NCBI GenBank assembly: GCA_003152255.1 | Contig: PLZT01000377.1 | Span: forward strand, 493-8,088 | Length of the DNA stretch: 7,596 bases | DNA from: Methylocystaceae bacterium | GTDB taxonomy: Bacteria > Pseudomonadota > Alphaproteobacteria > Rhizobiales > Beijerinckiaceae | Reading direction: 5' to 3' | Part shown: positions 1 to 6,471 of the stretch, piece by piece | Layout of the letters: each line of letters opens with the position of its first letter | Position numbering within the stretch: the first letter of the stretch is position 1 | Notes under the pieces: model-generated | What the model saw: the letters and a program-made list of their open reading frames with translations, nothing else | Told to the model about the DNA's origin: nothing | Databases searched by the model: none | Program-made: the position numbers and the translations under genes

Positions 1-159
1 TCAGTGCGAGAAATCGATTGGGCGGATAGGCAGATTCAGCTCGATGTCAAACGTCAGCAGGTCAAGGACGCTCCGCCCTACAATCCGGCCATCACCGTAG
101 ACGGCGCCTATGATGAGAAATTCCTCACATATTACGGCATTGGGTGGGTTGAAGCATAG
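1..159 (+). CDS. PRC-barrel-like protein, C-terminal end only (partial)
   Basis: Frame 1 is open from the window edge to TAG at 157-159, giving about 52 residues without a start, so this is the tail of a gene that begins upstream. The peptide contains VREIDWADRQIQLDV, then QVKDAPPYNP, then a short acidic/aromatic tail ending in YDEKFLTYYGIGWVEA. This is the layout of the C-terminal end of bacterial PRC-barrel proteins: a beta strand with V-x-E-V-D, a strand ending in R-x-x-V-K-x-x-P-x-Y-D/N-P, then a Y-E-x-x-L-x-x-Y-Y-G tail. Such proteins are small beta-barrels of mostly unknown role, related to the RimM barrel and common in alphaproteobacterial stress loci. The call is by motif memory only and the N-terminal part is not visible. 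A 60-codon minus-strand frame over the same bases is judged a shadow. Confidence 0.6.
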   Translation, partial: SVREIDWADRQIQLDVKRQQVKDAPPYNPAITVDGAYDEKFLTYYGIGWVEA

Positions 160-181
160 ACCGACCAGGAGAGCCTGTCGC

Positions 182-310
182 ATGAGAGCCGAACGGTTCT
201 TTGTCGCAGTCGCAACGACAGTTTTTGTGCTTTATGGAATGCCGGCGTCTGCCCAGGACCGTAAGGCAATTATGCGTGCATGCGCGGGAGACGTTGAGCG
301 TCTTTGCGCA
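182..310 (+). pseudogene. Secreted cysteine-rich-repeat protein, 5' fragment
   Basis: ATG at 182 is preceded by AGGAGA at 169-174 or just before, a plausible ribosome binding site. The first 25 residues form a good Sec signal peptide: MRAERFF, a hydrophobic stretch VAVATTVFVLYGM, then a PASA-Q cleavage site. The mature part starts DRKAIMRACAGDVERLCA, the opening of small periplasmic proteins with the cysteine-rich repeat (C-x(6,7)-C spacing after an 'IMRAC..DV.RLC' motif). In intact relatives more Cys-containing repeats follow. Here the family resemblance stops at about residue 43, and the same frame continues as Arg/Gly-rich noise to a TGA at 461-463. The sequence from about 303 on instead makes sense in the +1-shifted frame as a different protein. 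I read this as a truncated gene fused out of frame to the neighbouring relic. Function of the family is unknown. Confidence 0.6.
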
Positions 311-719
311 TGCCGGAGATATTCTCGAGCGGGACATCATCCTGGCTTCGACGCCGCAGGGAGACGGCATCGGCGAAGCGGATCGCGAAGTGGTGTCCCG
401 AGTGCGCACACGCGTCGTTGCCGATCTGCGATTGGCCCTCTCGACCATGATGACAGAGGATGAACGCTCGGCCCGCGAGCTTCTCGATGCGAAGCGCGAA
501 ATAAACGAGTTCGAGAGGGCTACCGCCAGGGATCATCTCGCACGGCTCGGCGACGCGGACCCAGCTAGGCTCGCCGCCAGCAACCTGTTTCTGTCGCTAC
601 TTCGTGATCTCAAGCGGATGAACTCACACCTCGCGACCATCGGTTACGCGGTCATGAGTTCCGTTGGTCCATCGCGGTCGGATCGGCTGGCGACATCCCC
701 GCCGGAAGATGACGGGTGA
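303..719 (+). pseudogene. Na/Pi cotransporter (NptA/PhoU-like domain), C-terminal fragment
   Basis: From about 303 the frame ending in TGA at 717-719 gives about 138 residues that look like the PhoU-like C-terminal domain of bacterial Na/Pi cotransporter family proteins (COG1283). It includes a helix with AHAGDILERD, a middle segment VVADLRLALSTMMTEDERSA with RELLDAKREINEFER, then HLARL, and the hallmark end LFLSLLRDLKRMNSHLATIGYAVM. In intact proteins this domain follows about 300 residues of membrane-embedded transporter, none of which is present here. The frame does reach back to an alternative start at 201, but residues before about 303 are the out-of-frame reading of the cysteine-rich gene. 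This is therefore a 5'-deleted relic, and no convincing start or ribosome binding site belongs to it. The helical domain could in principle still be made from an internal ATG (about 447), but nothing supports that. Confidence 0.68.
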
Positions 720-830
720 TCGATCATGTCAACAACAACAATTACTTAACAGAATGCGGCCGCCGCTCCGCCAGCCGTTGTGCCGCGAACATTAGATTTG
801 ATGTTATCTAATAATGTGCTATCCAACGCG
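720..830 (+). promoter_or_regulatory. Intergenic control region of the efflux operon
   Basis: This is the only non-coding gap ahead of the five-gene operon, so its promoter should lie here or within the preceding relic. It contains an A-rich stretch (about 727-750), a GC-rich block (about 755-785), then an AT-rich block at 789-826 that carries an inverted repeat. TTGTGC at 778-783 and TTGATG at 798-803 are possible -35-like hexamers, but neither is followed by a convincing -10 at normal spacing, so no promoter is assigned. A 10-bp palindrome TGATCGATCA (717-726) overlaps the stop of the upstream relic and is probably chance. Confidence 0.4.
791..812. promoter_or_regulatory. Candidate MarR-type operator (22-bp inverted repeat)
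   Basis: Arms ATTAGAT (791-797) and ATCTAAT (806-812) are perfect 7-bp inverted repeats separated by 8 bp. Both the AT-rich sequence and the overall size fit the pseudo-palindromes bound by MarR-family dimers. The repeat lies 18 bp before the preferred ATG (831) of the marR-like gene, the expected place for autorepression of the whole operon. An imperfect direct copy of one arm (TATCTAA at 805-811, TATCCAA at 820-826) lies next to it. Binding is inferred, not shown. Confidence 0.5.
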
Positions 831-1277
831 ATGTCGAAGCAAACGGATCGCGCCGTTTTCGGCCAACTAGTCACCCGTGTGGCCCGCTACGTCCGGCGTG
901 CGCTCGACAAGGAGCTGTGCGAATGCGGCCTAACGCAAGCGACCGCCCTGCCGCTGCTCGTGCTGTCGCGCGCCGGGCCGAACATCCGACAAGGCGTGAT
1001 CGCCGAAGAACTCGGCATCGAGGGTCCGTCGCTGGTGCGAGTCGTCGATGTGCTTATCGGGGAGGGTCTTCTAACGCGGCAAGAGGACCCCTCCGACCGA
1101 CGCGCCAAGCTGCTCAAGCTGACGGTCCGCGGCGAGGAACGCGTCCTCGAGATTGAAACCGCCGCACAGCGGATGCGCAACCGAATGTTCGCCGACGTGA
1201 CGCCTGCGGACCTCGCCATCGCAGTTGGCGTCCTCTTGAAAATCGAACAGTCTCTGCTGCGGGATTGGGATTCATGA
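831..1277 (+). CDS. MarR-family transcriptional regulator
   Basis: The product is a 148-residue winged helix-turn-helix protein, normal for MarR. It probably represses the operon it heads and is relieved by a phenolic or other small ligand. From the ATG at 831, residues 1-50 form the N-terminal dimerisation helices. Residues about 54-80 (QGVIAEELGIEGPSLVRVVD then LIGEGL) are the DNA-recognition HTH. Residues 83-98 are the wing, with the family signature D-P-S-D-R-R-A-K-L-L-K-L-T. Residues 100-148 are the C-terminal dimer helices. A GTG at 780 in the same frame would add 17 residues, but these fall on the AT-rich inverted repeat at 791-812, so 831 is preferred; ATG 801 is also possible. No start has a strong Shine-Dalgarno. 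The stop (1275-1277) overlaps the ATG of the transporter gene. Two cysteines at 30 and 32 could in principle sense oxidants, but this is speculative. Confidence 0.9.
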   Translation: MSKQTDRAVFGQLVTRVARYVRRALDKELCECGLTQATALPLLVLSRAGPNIRQGVIAEELGIEGPSLVRVVDVLIGEGLLTRQEDPSDRRAKLLKLTVRGEERVLEIETAAQRMRNRMFADVTPADLAIAVGVLLKIEQSLLRDWDS

Positions 1278-3361
1278 TCGGACCGATCGAGGACATCACC
1301 CGTGAAGGGTTGTTGTTTTCCGCCAAGACGTTCCTCGCTGCGACGATCGCGCTGTGGATCGCCTTGGAGTTCGATTTGCCGCGGCCGTATTGGGCGCTGG
1401 CCACGGTCTATATCCTAGCGCAGCCGCTGGCCGGGGCCGTCACCTCCAAGGCTCTCTATCGCTTTGCCGGGACAATCGTGGGGGCGGCCGTAGCCGTCCT
1501 TCTCGTGCCGAATTTGGTCACCGCCCCCGAGCTTCTCTGCGTCGGACTGGCGATTTGGATCGGGCTTTGCCTTTTTCTTAGCAGACTGGACCGCACGCCG
1601 CGCAGCTATGGATTCATGCTCGCGGGCTACACCGCCGCGATCGTCGGATTTCCGAGCGTCAATGCGCCCGAAGCCATTTTCGACACGGCGGTTTCGCGCG
1701 TGGAGGAAATCGTCGTCGGCATCATCTGCACCGCTGTCGTCAGCCGAAGCTTATTCCCCGCCCATGTCGGGCCTTTGATCGCCGCGCGCATCCAAACCTG
1801 GATGGAAAACGCTGGAGCTCTGGCGCGCCACGTTCTCCTGGAGGAGCCCGACGTCGCGCGCATGCGCGAAGACCAGCGCCGCCTGGCGAAGGACATTACG
1901 GACATCGCCGCGCTCACCGCGCAACTCCCCTACGACACGTCGGCGCTCAGACATGCGAGCGAAGAGATGCGCGCATTGCAGCAGCGAATGACGGCTCTTC
2001 TGCCGATATTGGCCGGCATTGGCGATCGTTTGCACGCGCTGCACGAGCGTGACGAAGTCAGCGAAGAGCTGCGGTCCCTGCTCGCCGAGATCGCGACTTG
2101 GGTCGAAAGCGGCGGCGAGGGGAGCGAGCTTGACGCCGAGCGTCGGCGCGCGAGCATTGCTTCCGCCGCCGAAGGACACGCCCGCGCCAACGCCGACGCG
2201 GAATGGCGCTGGCCGGATCTCTTGGGCTATAGTCTTCTCGCAAGAATGCAGGACCTCGCGGACATTTGGGCGGACTGTCTCGCCCTGCGGCGCGACCTTC
2301 TCGAAGGCAAGCGCCGTGCCGGCGATCGCTTTCGGGCCGCGGCGCGTTACGCGGGGATTTCCGGGCTCCATCGCGATGTCACGGCGGCGACGCAGTCAGG
2401 ACTCGCGGCGGCGCTGGCGATCTTGCTTTGCTGCGCCTTCTGGATCGTCACGGCATGGCCGGACGGCGCCGGCGCCGTGTTGATCTGCGCGATTTTCAGT
2501 TCGATTTTCGCGGCCCTGGACAATCAGGTGTCCATGCTCAGAAACGCCACGCTGCAACTCGCTTTGGCGGTGGCGATCGCCTTCATCTATCAGTTCAGCG
2601 TATTTCCGGCGATCGACGGTTTCCCGCTGCTGGTTCTCGCGCTCTCGCCGCTTTTCCTCTTCTTTGGCGCGCTGTTGGCGACGCCACGCTGGAACATGTT
2701 CGGTCTCATCATGTGTCTTTTTACTTCCCTCAGCCTGGCGGTGCAGTCGCATTTGGACCTGGATCTCGCGGTTTTCGTCAATAGCAACGTCGCGACGCTG
2801 TTCGGCGCGATGATGGCGGCGGCGGTGATCTCGGGAATCGGGACGCGCATCGAGGCGAGCGTCAATCGGCTGATGGCCGCCAATTGGGCGGATTTGGCGG
2901 AGCTATGCGACAGGCCCGGCGCGGCGGACACATCCAGTTACGTGCATAAATTCGTCGATCGCTTCAGCCTGTTCGTGCAACGCGTGGCCGCGATGCCCCT
3001 GGATTCCGGCATCGATCCGGAAACCGTGATGAGAGAACTGCGCGTCGGAGTCAACATCGTCGACCTCCAGCGGTTTCGAGAAGTACTTCCCGCCGCGCGG
3101 GGGCGAGCGGTCGCCGCGTTATTGAAGGCGTTGCACGGCTATTTCAGTGCGCGCAGACCCATGCAAGTTGATGAAGGCAGCGCGCTGATTCGCTTATCCA
3201 TCGACGACGCGATCGCCGCTTTGGCGGATCGCCCGGGGAGAGGCGGCCCGGATGATCTGACTTGTCTATATGCGCTGGTCGGCATCCGCTGCGCCTTGCT
3301 GCCGAATGCGCCGGATTTCGCGCCGCCCGTTCCCGTGTCGCCGGCGGAGTGCGCGCCGTGA
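1274..3361 (+). CDS. FUSC-family inner-membrane efflux transporter (fusaric acid resistance/AaeB-like)
   Basis: The product is a 695-residue membrane protein of the FUSC family (fusaric acid resistance; relatives include AaeB, p-hydroxybenzoate efflux). It is the inner-membrane component that would drive export of aromatic or hydrophobic acids. The layout is that of the family. A first cluster of about six hydrophobic segments lies near residues 12-31, 38-53, 60-80, 84-102, 112-128 and 140-160, with the conserved PYWALATVYILAQP near 37-51. A soluble helical middle region covers about 165-365. A second cluster of six lies near 371-393, 399-414, 424-440, 448-470, 475-490 and 500-522. A soluble tail of about 170 residues follows. 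The ATG at 1274 gives an ATGA overlap with the regulator stop and is preferred to TTG at 1265. The 3' end overlaps the next gene by GTGA. The substrate cannot be deduced from the sequence. Confidence 0.9.
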   Translation: MIGPIEDITREGLLFSAKTFLAATIALWIALEFDLPRPYWALATVYILAQPLAGAVTSKALYRFAGTIVGAAVAVLLVPNLVTAPELLCVGLAIWIGLCLFLSRLDRTPRSYGFMLAGYTAAIVGFPSVNAPEAIFDTAVSRVEEIVVGIICTAVVSRSLFPAHVGPLIAARIQTWMENAGALARHVLLEEPDVARMREDQRRLAKDITDIAALTAQLPYDTSALRHASEEMRALQQRMTALLPILAGIGDRLHALHERDEVSEELRSLLAEIATWVESGGEGSELDAERRRASIASAAEGHARANADAEWRWPDLLGYSLLARMQDLADIWADCLALRRDLLEGKRRAGDRFRAAARYAGISGLHRDVTAATQSGLAAALAILLCCAFWIVTAWPDGAGAVLICAIFSSIFAALDNQVSMLRNATLQLALAVAIAFIYQFSVFPAIDGFPLLVLALSPLFLFFGALLATPRWNMFGLIMCLFTSLSLAVQSHLDLDLAVFVNSNVATLFGAMMAAAVISGIGTRIEASVNRLMAANWADLAELCDRPGAADTSSYVHKFVDRFSLFVQRVAAMPLDSGIDPETVMRELRVGVNIVDLQRFREVLPAARGRAVAALLKALHGYFSARRPMQVDEGSALIRLSIDDAIAALADRPGRGGPDDLTCLYALVGIRCALLPNAPDFAPPVPVSPAECAP

Positions 3362-3567
3362 CCGGAGAAATCGACGTTTTTGGCGTGCTCGCGCCGGAAC
3401 TCCTCGTCTATGCGATCGTCGCGCTGTTTGTACAGGCGCTGCTCAACCGCGTCATCGTCGCGCTTCGGATCGATCGCTTGTTTTGGCATCCGCCGATCCT
3501 GGAGTTGTGCGGCTTCGTCATCTGTCTTGGCGGCGTCGCCGCCGTCGCGCATTGGGGGCGGCCTTGA
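3358..3567 (+). CDS. DUF1656 small inner-membrane protein (AaeX-like)
   Basis: The product is a 69-residue protein started by GTG at 3358, inside the transporter stop (GTGA), with GGAG at 3346-3349 eight bases upstream as ribosome binding site. It has two hydrophobic segments (about residues 12-32 and 47-64). Between and at the start of the second lies the DUF1656 hallmark: V-A-L-R-I-D-R-L-F-W-H-P-P-I-L-E, corresponding to the family's 'R.L.W..ALF' block. DUF1656 proteins are encoded almost always between a FUSC-type transporter and its HlyD-like adaptor, as AaeX is next to AaeA and AaeB. They are presumed to be a small accessory subunit; no biochemical role is established. A longer reading back to 3262 would overlap the transporter by about 100 bp and is rejected because length and motif fit the GTG start. 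Confidence 0.88.
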   Translation: MTGEIDVFGVLAPELLVYAIVALFVQALLNRVIVALRIDRLFWHPPILELCGFVICLGGVAAVAHWGRP

Positions 3568-4454
3568 AGCGTGTGTTGATCCAGGTGGGCCGCGTGGCGT
3601 CGACGCTGGCGATCATCGCTTTCGCCGCATTCGTGGGCTGGCGTCTGTGGTCCTATTACATGGAGGCGCCTTGGACGCGCGACGGGCGCGTGCGCGCCGA
3701 CATCGTACAGATCGTCGCCGATGTTTCGGGCCTCATCACGGAAGTTCGGGTGCGCGACAATCAGCACGTGCAGCGCGGGCAGTTGCTGATCGTCGTCGAC
3801 CGTGCACGCTACGAACTCGCGTTGGCGCAAGCGGAGGCCGAACTCCAAACGCAAAAAGCCTTGCTCAGCGAAGCCGTGCGCGAGCGAAACCGCAATCTCA
3901 AGCTGGGCGCGCTCGTTGCCAAGGAAGGCGCCGAACAAAGCGCGTCGCGCGTCGAGCAACTGATGGCGGCCGTCGCCCAGGCGGTCTCCCACAGGGATTT
4001 GGCGCGCCTCAATCTGGAGCGCACCACCGTCACCGCCACGGTCGACGGCGCCGTGACCAACATGGAGTTGCGGCCGGGCGATTATGCGGTGGCCGGCAAG
4101 CCGCTGATGGCGCTCGTCGACGCGGATTCCCTGCATGTCGACGGCTACTTCGAAGAAACCAAGCTCGATCGCGTGCATGTCGGAGATCGCGCCGAAGTCC
4201 TGCTCATGGGACAGTCGCGGCCGATGTTCGGCCGGGTCGAGAGCATCGCCATGGGCATCGCCGACCGCGAGCGCGGCTTGAACGGCGATCTCCTCGCCAA
4301 CGTCAATCCGACGTTCAATTGGGTGCGTTTGGCGCAGCGCATTCCAGTGCGCATCGTGCTCGACGAAATTCCGCCCGACGTCCATCTCGTCGTCGGACGT
4401 ACGGCGACGGTGAAGATCATAGAGGCGCGCCCAAATCCGAGAAAGTCGCCATGA
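3564..4454 (+). CDS. HlyD/EmrA/AaeA-like periplasmic adaptor (membrane fusion protein)
   Basis: The product is a 296-residue membrane fusion protein that would bridge the FUSC transporter and the outer-membrane channel. From TTG at 3564 there is one N-terminal membrane anchor (about 11-33) and the junction motif APWTRDGRVRADIVQI (35-50). The first half of the biotinyl-lipoyl domain follows (VSGLITEVRVRDNQHVQRGQ, about 54-73), then an alpha-hairpin coiled coil (about 83-150). The second lipoyl half with G-A-V-T-N-M-E-L-R-P-G-D is at about 162-173, and a beta-barrel region lies at about 186-285. It includes NPTFNWVRLAQRIPVRI (248-264), a signature of the AaeA/EmrA group. The TTG overlaps the DUF1656 stop (TTGA) and has a G-rich SD-like run at 3554-3561; GTG at 3573 is an alternative. 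A reading back to 3270 is a shadow over the upstream genes. The 3' end overlaps the next ATG (ATGA). Confidence 0.9.
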   Translation: MKRVLIQVGRVASTLAIIAFAAFVGWRLWSYYMEAPWTRDGRVRADIVQIVADVSGLITEVRVRDNQHVQRGQLLIVVDRARYELALAQAEAELQTQKALLSEAVRERNRNLKLGALVAKEGAEQSASRVEQLMAAVAQAVSHRDLARLNLERTTVTATVDGAVTNMELRPGDYAVAGKPLMALVDADSLHVDGYFEETKLDRVHVGDRAEVLLMGQSRPMFGRVESIAMGIADRERGLNGDLLANVNPTFNWVRLAQRIPVRIVLDEIPPDVHLVVGRTATVKIIEARPNPRKSP

Positions 4455-5890
4455 GACGCCTCGTTGCGCGGATGATCGCGCCGATCGCGGCCTGTGCGCT
4501 GGCGGGCTGCGCCGTCGGACCCGACTACGCTTTACCCGACGAAGCAATGGTTCGATCGGAAACGGCCAATGGGGCTTTCGTGGAGAGCGCGAATAACGGC
4601 CTGACCCCGAGGCCTACGCCCGACGATTGGTGGCGGCTCTATCGTGATCCGCGACTTGATCGCCTGATCGAGCAGGCCTTGGCGGCGAACACGGACCTGC
4701 GCATCGCCGAAGCGATTCTGGAGAAAAGCGCGGCGCTGCTGCAACAGGCCGAGGCGGCGCGTCAGCCCAGCGTCGCGGTGAATTTCGACACCAGCTATCA
4801 GCAACTCTCCAGCGAAGCCTATTTGCAAAAGCAGGTGGTCCCGGGGACCAGCCTCTACGACTCTGGCGTGAGCGTCGCCTACGATTTGGACCTTTTCGGC
4901 CGGCTGCGCCGCACAGTCGAGGCGGTGAACGCCGACGACGAGGCCGTCGCCGCGGCGCGCGATCTCGTCAAGGTCAACGTCGTCGCCGACATGACGCGTT
5001 CCTTCCTAGACCTCTGCGACGCAGGCGCCGAATTATCGGTGGCGCGCGAAAATCTGAACGTTCAGCGCGCCAGCCTGGCGGTCACCCGCCGCTTGGTGGA
5101 GGCTGGCAAAGGCGGCAGCCTCGACGAGACGCGCTCGCGCGGCCTGACCGCGCAATTGGAATCCGCGCTTCCGACCCTTGAAGCGCGGCAGCGCAACGCC
5201 GTGTTCCGTCTGGCGACGCTCACCGGCCGGCCGCCGGCCGAATTCGATCGCAGCCTGTCGAGCTGCGCCGCGCCGCCGCGGATTTTGGCGCCGTTGCCGG
5301 TCGGCGACGGCGCGCAACTGCTGAAACGCCGGCCGGACGTCCGCGCCGCGGAACGGCGTTTGGCCGCGGCTACGGCCGAGATCGGCGTCGCGACCTCGTT
5401 GCTCTATCCGAGCGTCAAGCTCGTGGCCTCGGTGGGCTCGACCGGCATGACCGGCGATTTCCTCAGCGCGCCAACCAACCGCTATGGCGTCGGGCCGTCG
5501 ATTTCCTGGCAACTCAACCAAAACGTCGCGCGCGCCCGGATCGCGGAGGCGAGCGCCGAGACGAATGCCGCCTTGGCGCGCTTCGACGGCGCCGTCTTGC
5601 AGGCTCTGCGCGAGACCGAAAGCGCGTTGAACGTCTATGTGCATGATTTGAAGAAGCTGCAAAATCTGCAGACGGCGCGCCTAGAGGCCGATCGTGCGCT
5701 CGCCGACGCGAGAAAACTTCAGGCTTTCGGCCGCATCGACGCCCTCGCTGTGCTGGACGCGGAACGAACCCGCGCCGCCGCAAATCTCACCCTCGCCGCG
5801 CAAAGATCGCAAATCTCGCTCGATCAGGTCGGCGTGTTTTTTGCGCTCGGCGGCGGCTGGCGCGGCAAGGGAGAGGCTGCGGAACGCTAA
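4451..5890 (+). CDS. NodT/OprM-type outer-membrane efflux lipoprotein
   Basis: The product is a 479-residue outer-membrane channel of the TolC-like RND/NodT lipoprotein class, the exit duct of the pump. A lipoprotein signal is present: basic MRR, a hydrophobic stretch, then lipobox L17-A18-G19-C20, followed by AVGPDY, the usual mature start of this family. Two outer-membrane efflux repeats follow. The first (about 57-250) starts with DDWWRLYRDPRLDRLIEQAL and includes YDLDLFGRLRR (144-154). The second (about 275-460) contains LLKRRPDVRAAERRLAAATA and LYPSVKL and later ALRETESALNVY. Length is typical (450-500). The ATG at 4451 lies inside the adaptor stop (ATGA). It is the last gene of the operon. 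The frame stays open upstream to 3380, but that is a shadow of the other genes. Confidence 0.92.
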   Translation: MRRLVARMIAPIAACALAGCAVGPDYALPDEAMVRSETANGAFVESANNGLTPRPTPDDWWRLYRDPRLDRLIEQALAANTDLRIAEAILEKSAALLQQAEAARQPSVAVNFDTSYQQLSSEAYLQKQVVPGTSLYDSGVSVAYDLDLFGRLRRTVEAVNADDEAVAAARDLVKVNVVADMTRSFLDLCDAGAELSVARENLNVQRASLAVTRRLVEAGKGGSLDETRSRGLTAQLESALPTLEARQRNAVFRLATLTGRPPAEFDRSLSSCAAPPRILAPLPVGDGAQLLKRRPDVRAAERRLAAATAEIGVATSLLYPSVKLVASVGSTGMTGDFLSAPTNRYGVGPSISWQLNQNVARARIAEASAETNAALARFDGAVLQALRETESALNVYVHDLKKLQNLQTARLEADRALADARKLQAFGRIDALAVLDAERTRAAANLTLAAQRSQISLDQVGVFFALGGGWRGKGEAAER

Positions 5891-5903
5891 CGCCGCGCGT
5901 TCC
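5881..5903 (+). terminator. Weak hairpin at the operon end (uncertain)
   Basis: GGAACGC (5881-5887) and GCGTTCC (5897-5903) form a 7-bp stem with a 9-nt loop, overlapping the TAA stop of the channel gene. It is followed by TTGAC, not a T-run, so it is not a canonical intrinsic terminator. It may only act as a 3' RNA-stabilising hairpin or be chance. Confidence 0.25.
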
Positions 5904-6274
5904 TTGACAGGAGGGACACCGCACCGCTCACTCCACCACAAGCACCTCTCCCGAAAATCATCAGATGCATGGCAAGCATAACCTACTTCGGCGCGGGAAG
6001 TCGGCACCTTTGGCGTGGTTGTCCGTCTGCAGTGAGAGTGCAGCCGTGCTCGCGGCTGTCACCGACGCTGCGCGCGACGGCCTATACCGCCAGCATGTGG
6101 CGCCTCGACCGCATCGACGAGGGATTCGAGGACGACTGCCGCCGGGTCGGGCAAGGGCGCGGATCTGGATCGTCCTCAATGCGCACGAACCCATGCTGCG
6201 CGAGTTCGTCGAGCGCCATCGGCGCCATTCGGCAGCTTCTCAGGTGAGGCAGCCGCCGAAAGCGAAGAAGCCGC
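5904..6274. other. No recognisable gene (about 370 bp)
   Basis: Three short overlapping frames occur here: + strand frames starting at 5965 and 5969, and a minus-strand frame at 5961-6194. None has a recognisable domain, a convincing ribosome binding site or consistent codon preference. The region is GC-rich and could be decayed coding DNA from the same element as the ardC remnant just to the right. I see no RNA gene, repeat array or clear promoter. Confidence 0.5.
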
Positions 6275-6448
6275 CTAAGCCGCTTCCTCCCGCGCTTGGC
6301 GACTGAACGCCAGAATGAAATCCGTCGCGGCACTCGCGGCGGCGGCGGCCGCAAAAATGGCCTTCTTATCGTTCTTGAGGATCGCAAGATATTGTGTAAT
6401 GTATTGAGCGTGATCTTGCCTTGGCTCGTTGCTGATTCCAAGCATGCC
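6275..6448 (-). pseudogene. ArdC-like antirestriction protein, C-terminal fragment
   Basis: On the minus strand the frame ending at TAG (6275-6277) reads LGISNEPR then QDHAQYITQYLAILKNDKKA, then IF, an Ala-rich helix and TDFI. This matches the C-terminal end of ArdC/zincin-like antirestriction proteins ('PR.DHA.YI..WL..LK.DK.AIF.AA..A..A.D.L'). ArdC proteins are about 300 residues, with an N-terminal ssDNA-binding domain and a metallopeptidase-like domain, and they protect incoming plasmid DNA from restriction. Only about 57 codons remain, because upstream of about 6448 the frame enters the transposase-bearing segment. The frame continues to 6733, but that is antisense-frame noise within the transposase. 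The fragment is non-functional and marks plasmid or integrative-element ancestry. Confidence 0.65.
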
Positions 6449-6471
6449 TATCCGGTTAACACACACACCCA

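Noticed and set aside
1..183. 60-codon minus-strand open frame
   Set aside because: It covers the + strand PRC-barrel-like tail, which has recognisable motifs; the minus frame has none.
717..726. TGATCGATCA palindrome as operator
   Set aside because: It is only 10 bp, common in GC-rich alphaproteobacteria, overlaps a stop codon and is far from the operon start.
780..830. GTG at 780 as start of the MarR gene
   Set aside because: The extra 17 residues lie over the AT-rich inverted repeat, lack a ribosome binding site and are not part of the MarR fold; ATG 831 is preferred, though not proven.
3270..3563. Long N-terminal extension of the adaptor gene
   Set aside because: It is Arg/Cys-rich shadow sequence over the FUSC and DUF1656 genes; the adaptor's membrane anchor starts just after TTG 3564.
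3380..4450. Upstream extension of the outer-membrane channel frame
   Set aside because: It is antiphase reading of high-GC coding DNA; the lipoprotein signal defines the start at 4451.
3408..4547. 379-codon minus-strand frame opposite the adaptor gene
   Set aside because: It is a typical mirror frame of GC-rich codons, with His/Arg-rich composition and no domain.
5965..6306. 113-codon + strand frame as a gene
   Set aside because: It has no recognisable domain or ribosome binding site, an Arg/Pro-rich composition, and overlaps the ardC remnant on the other strand.
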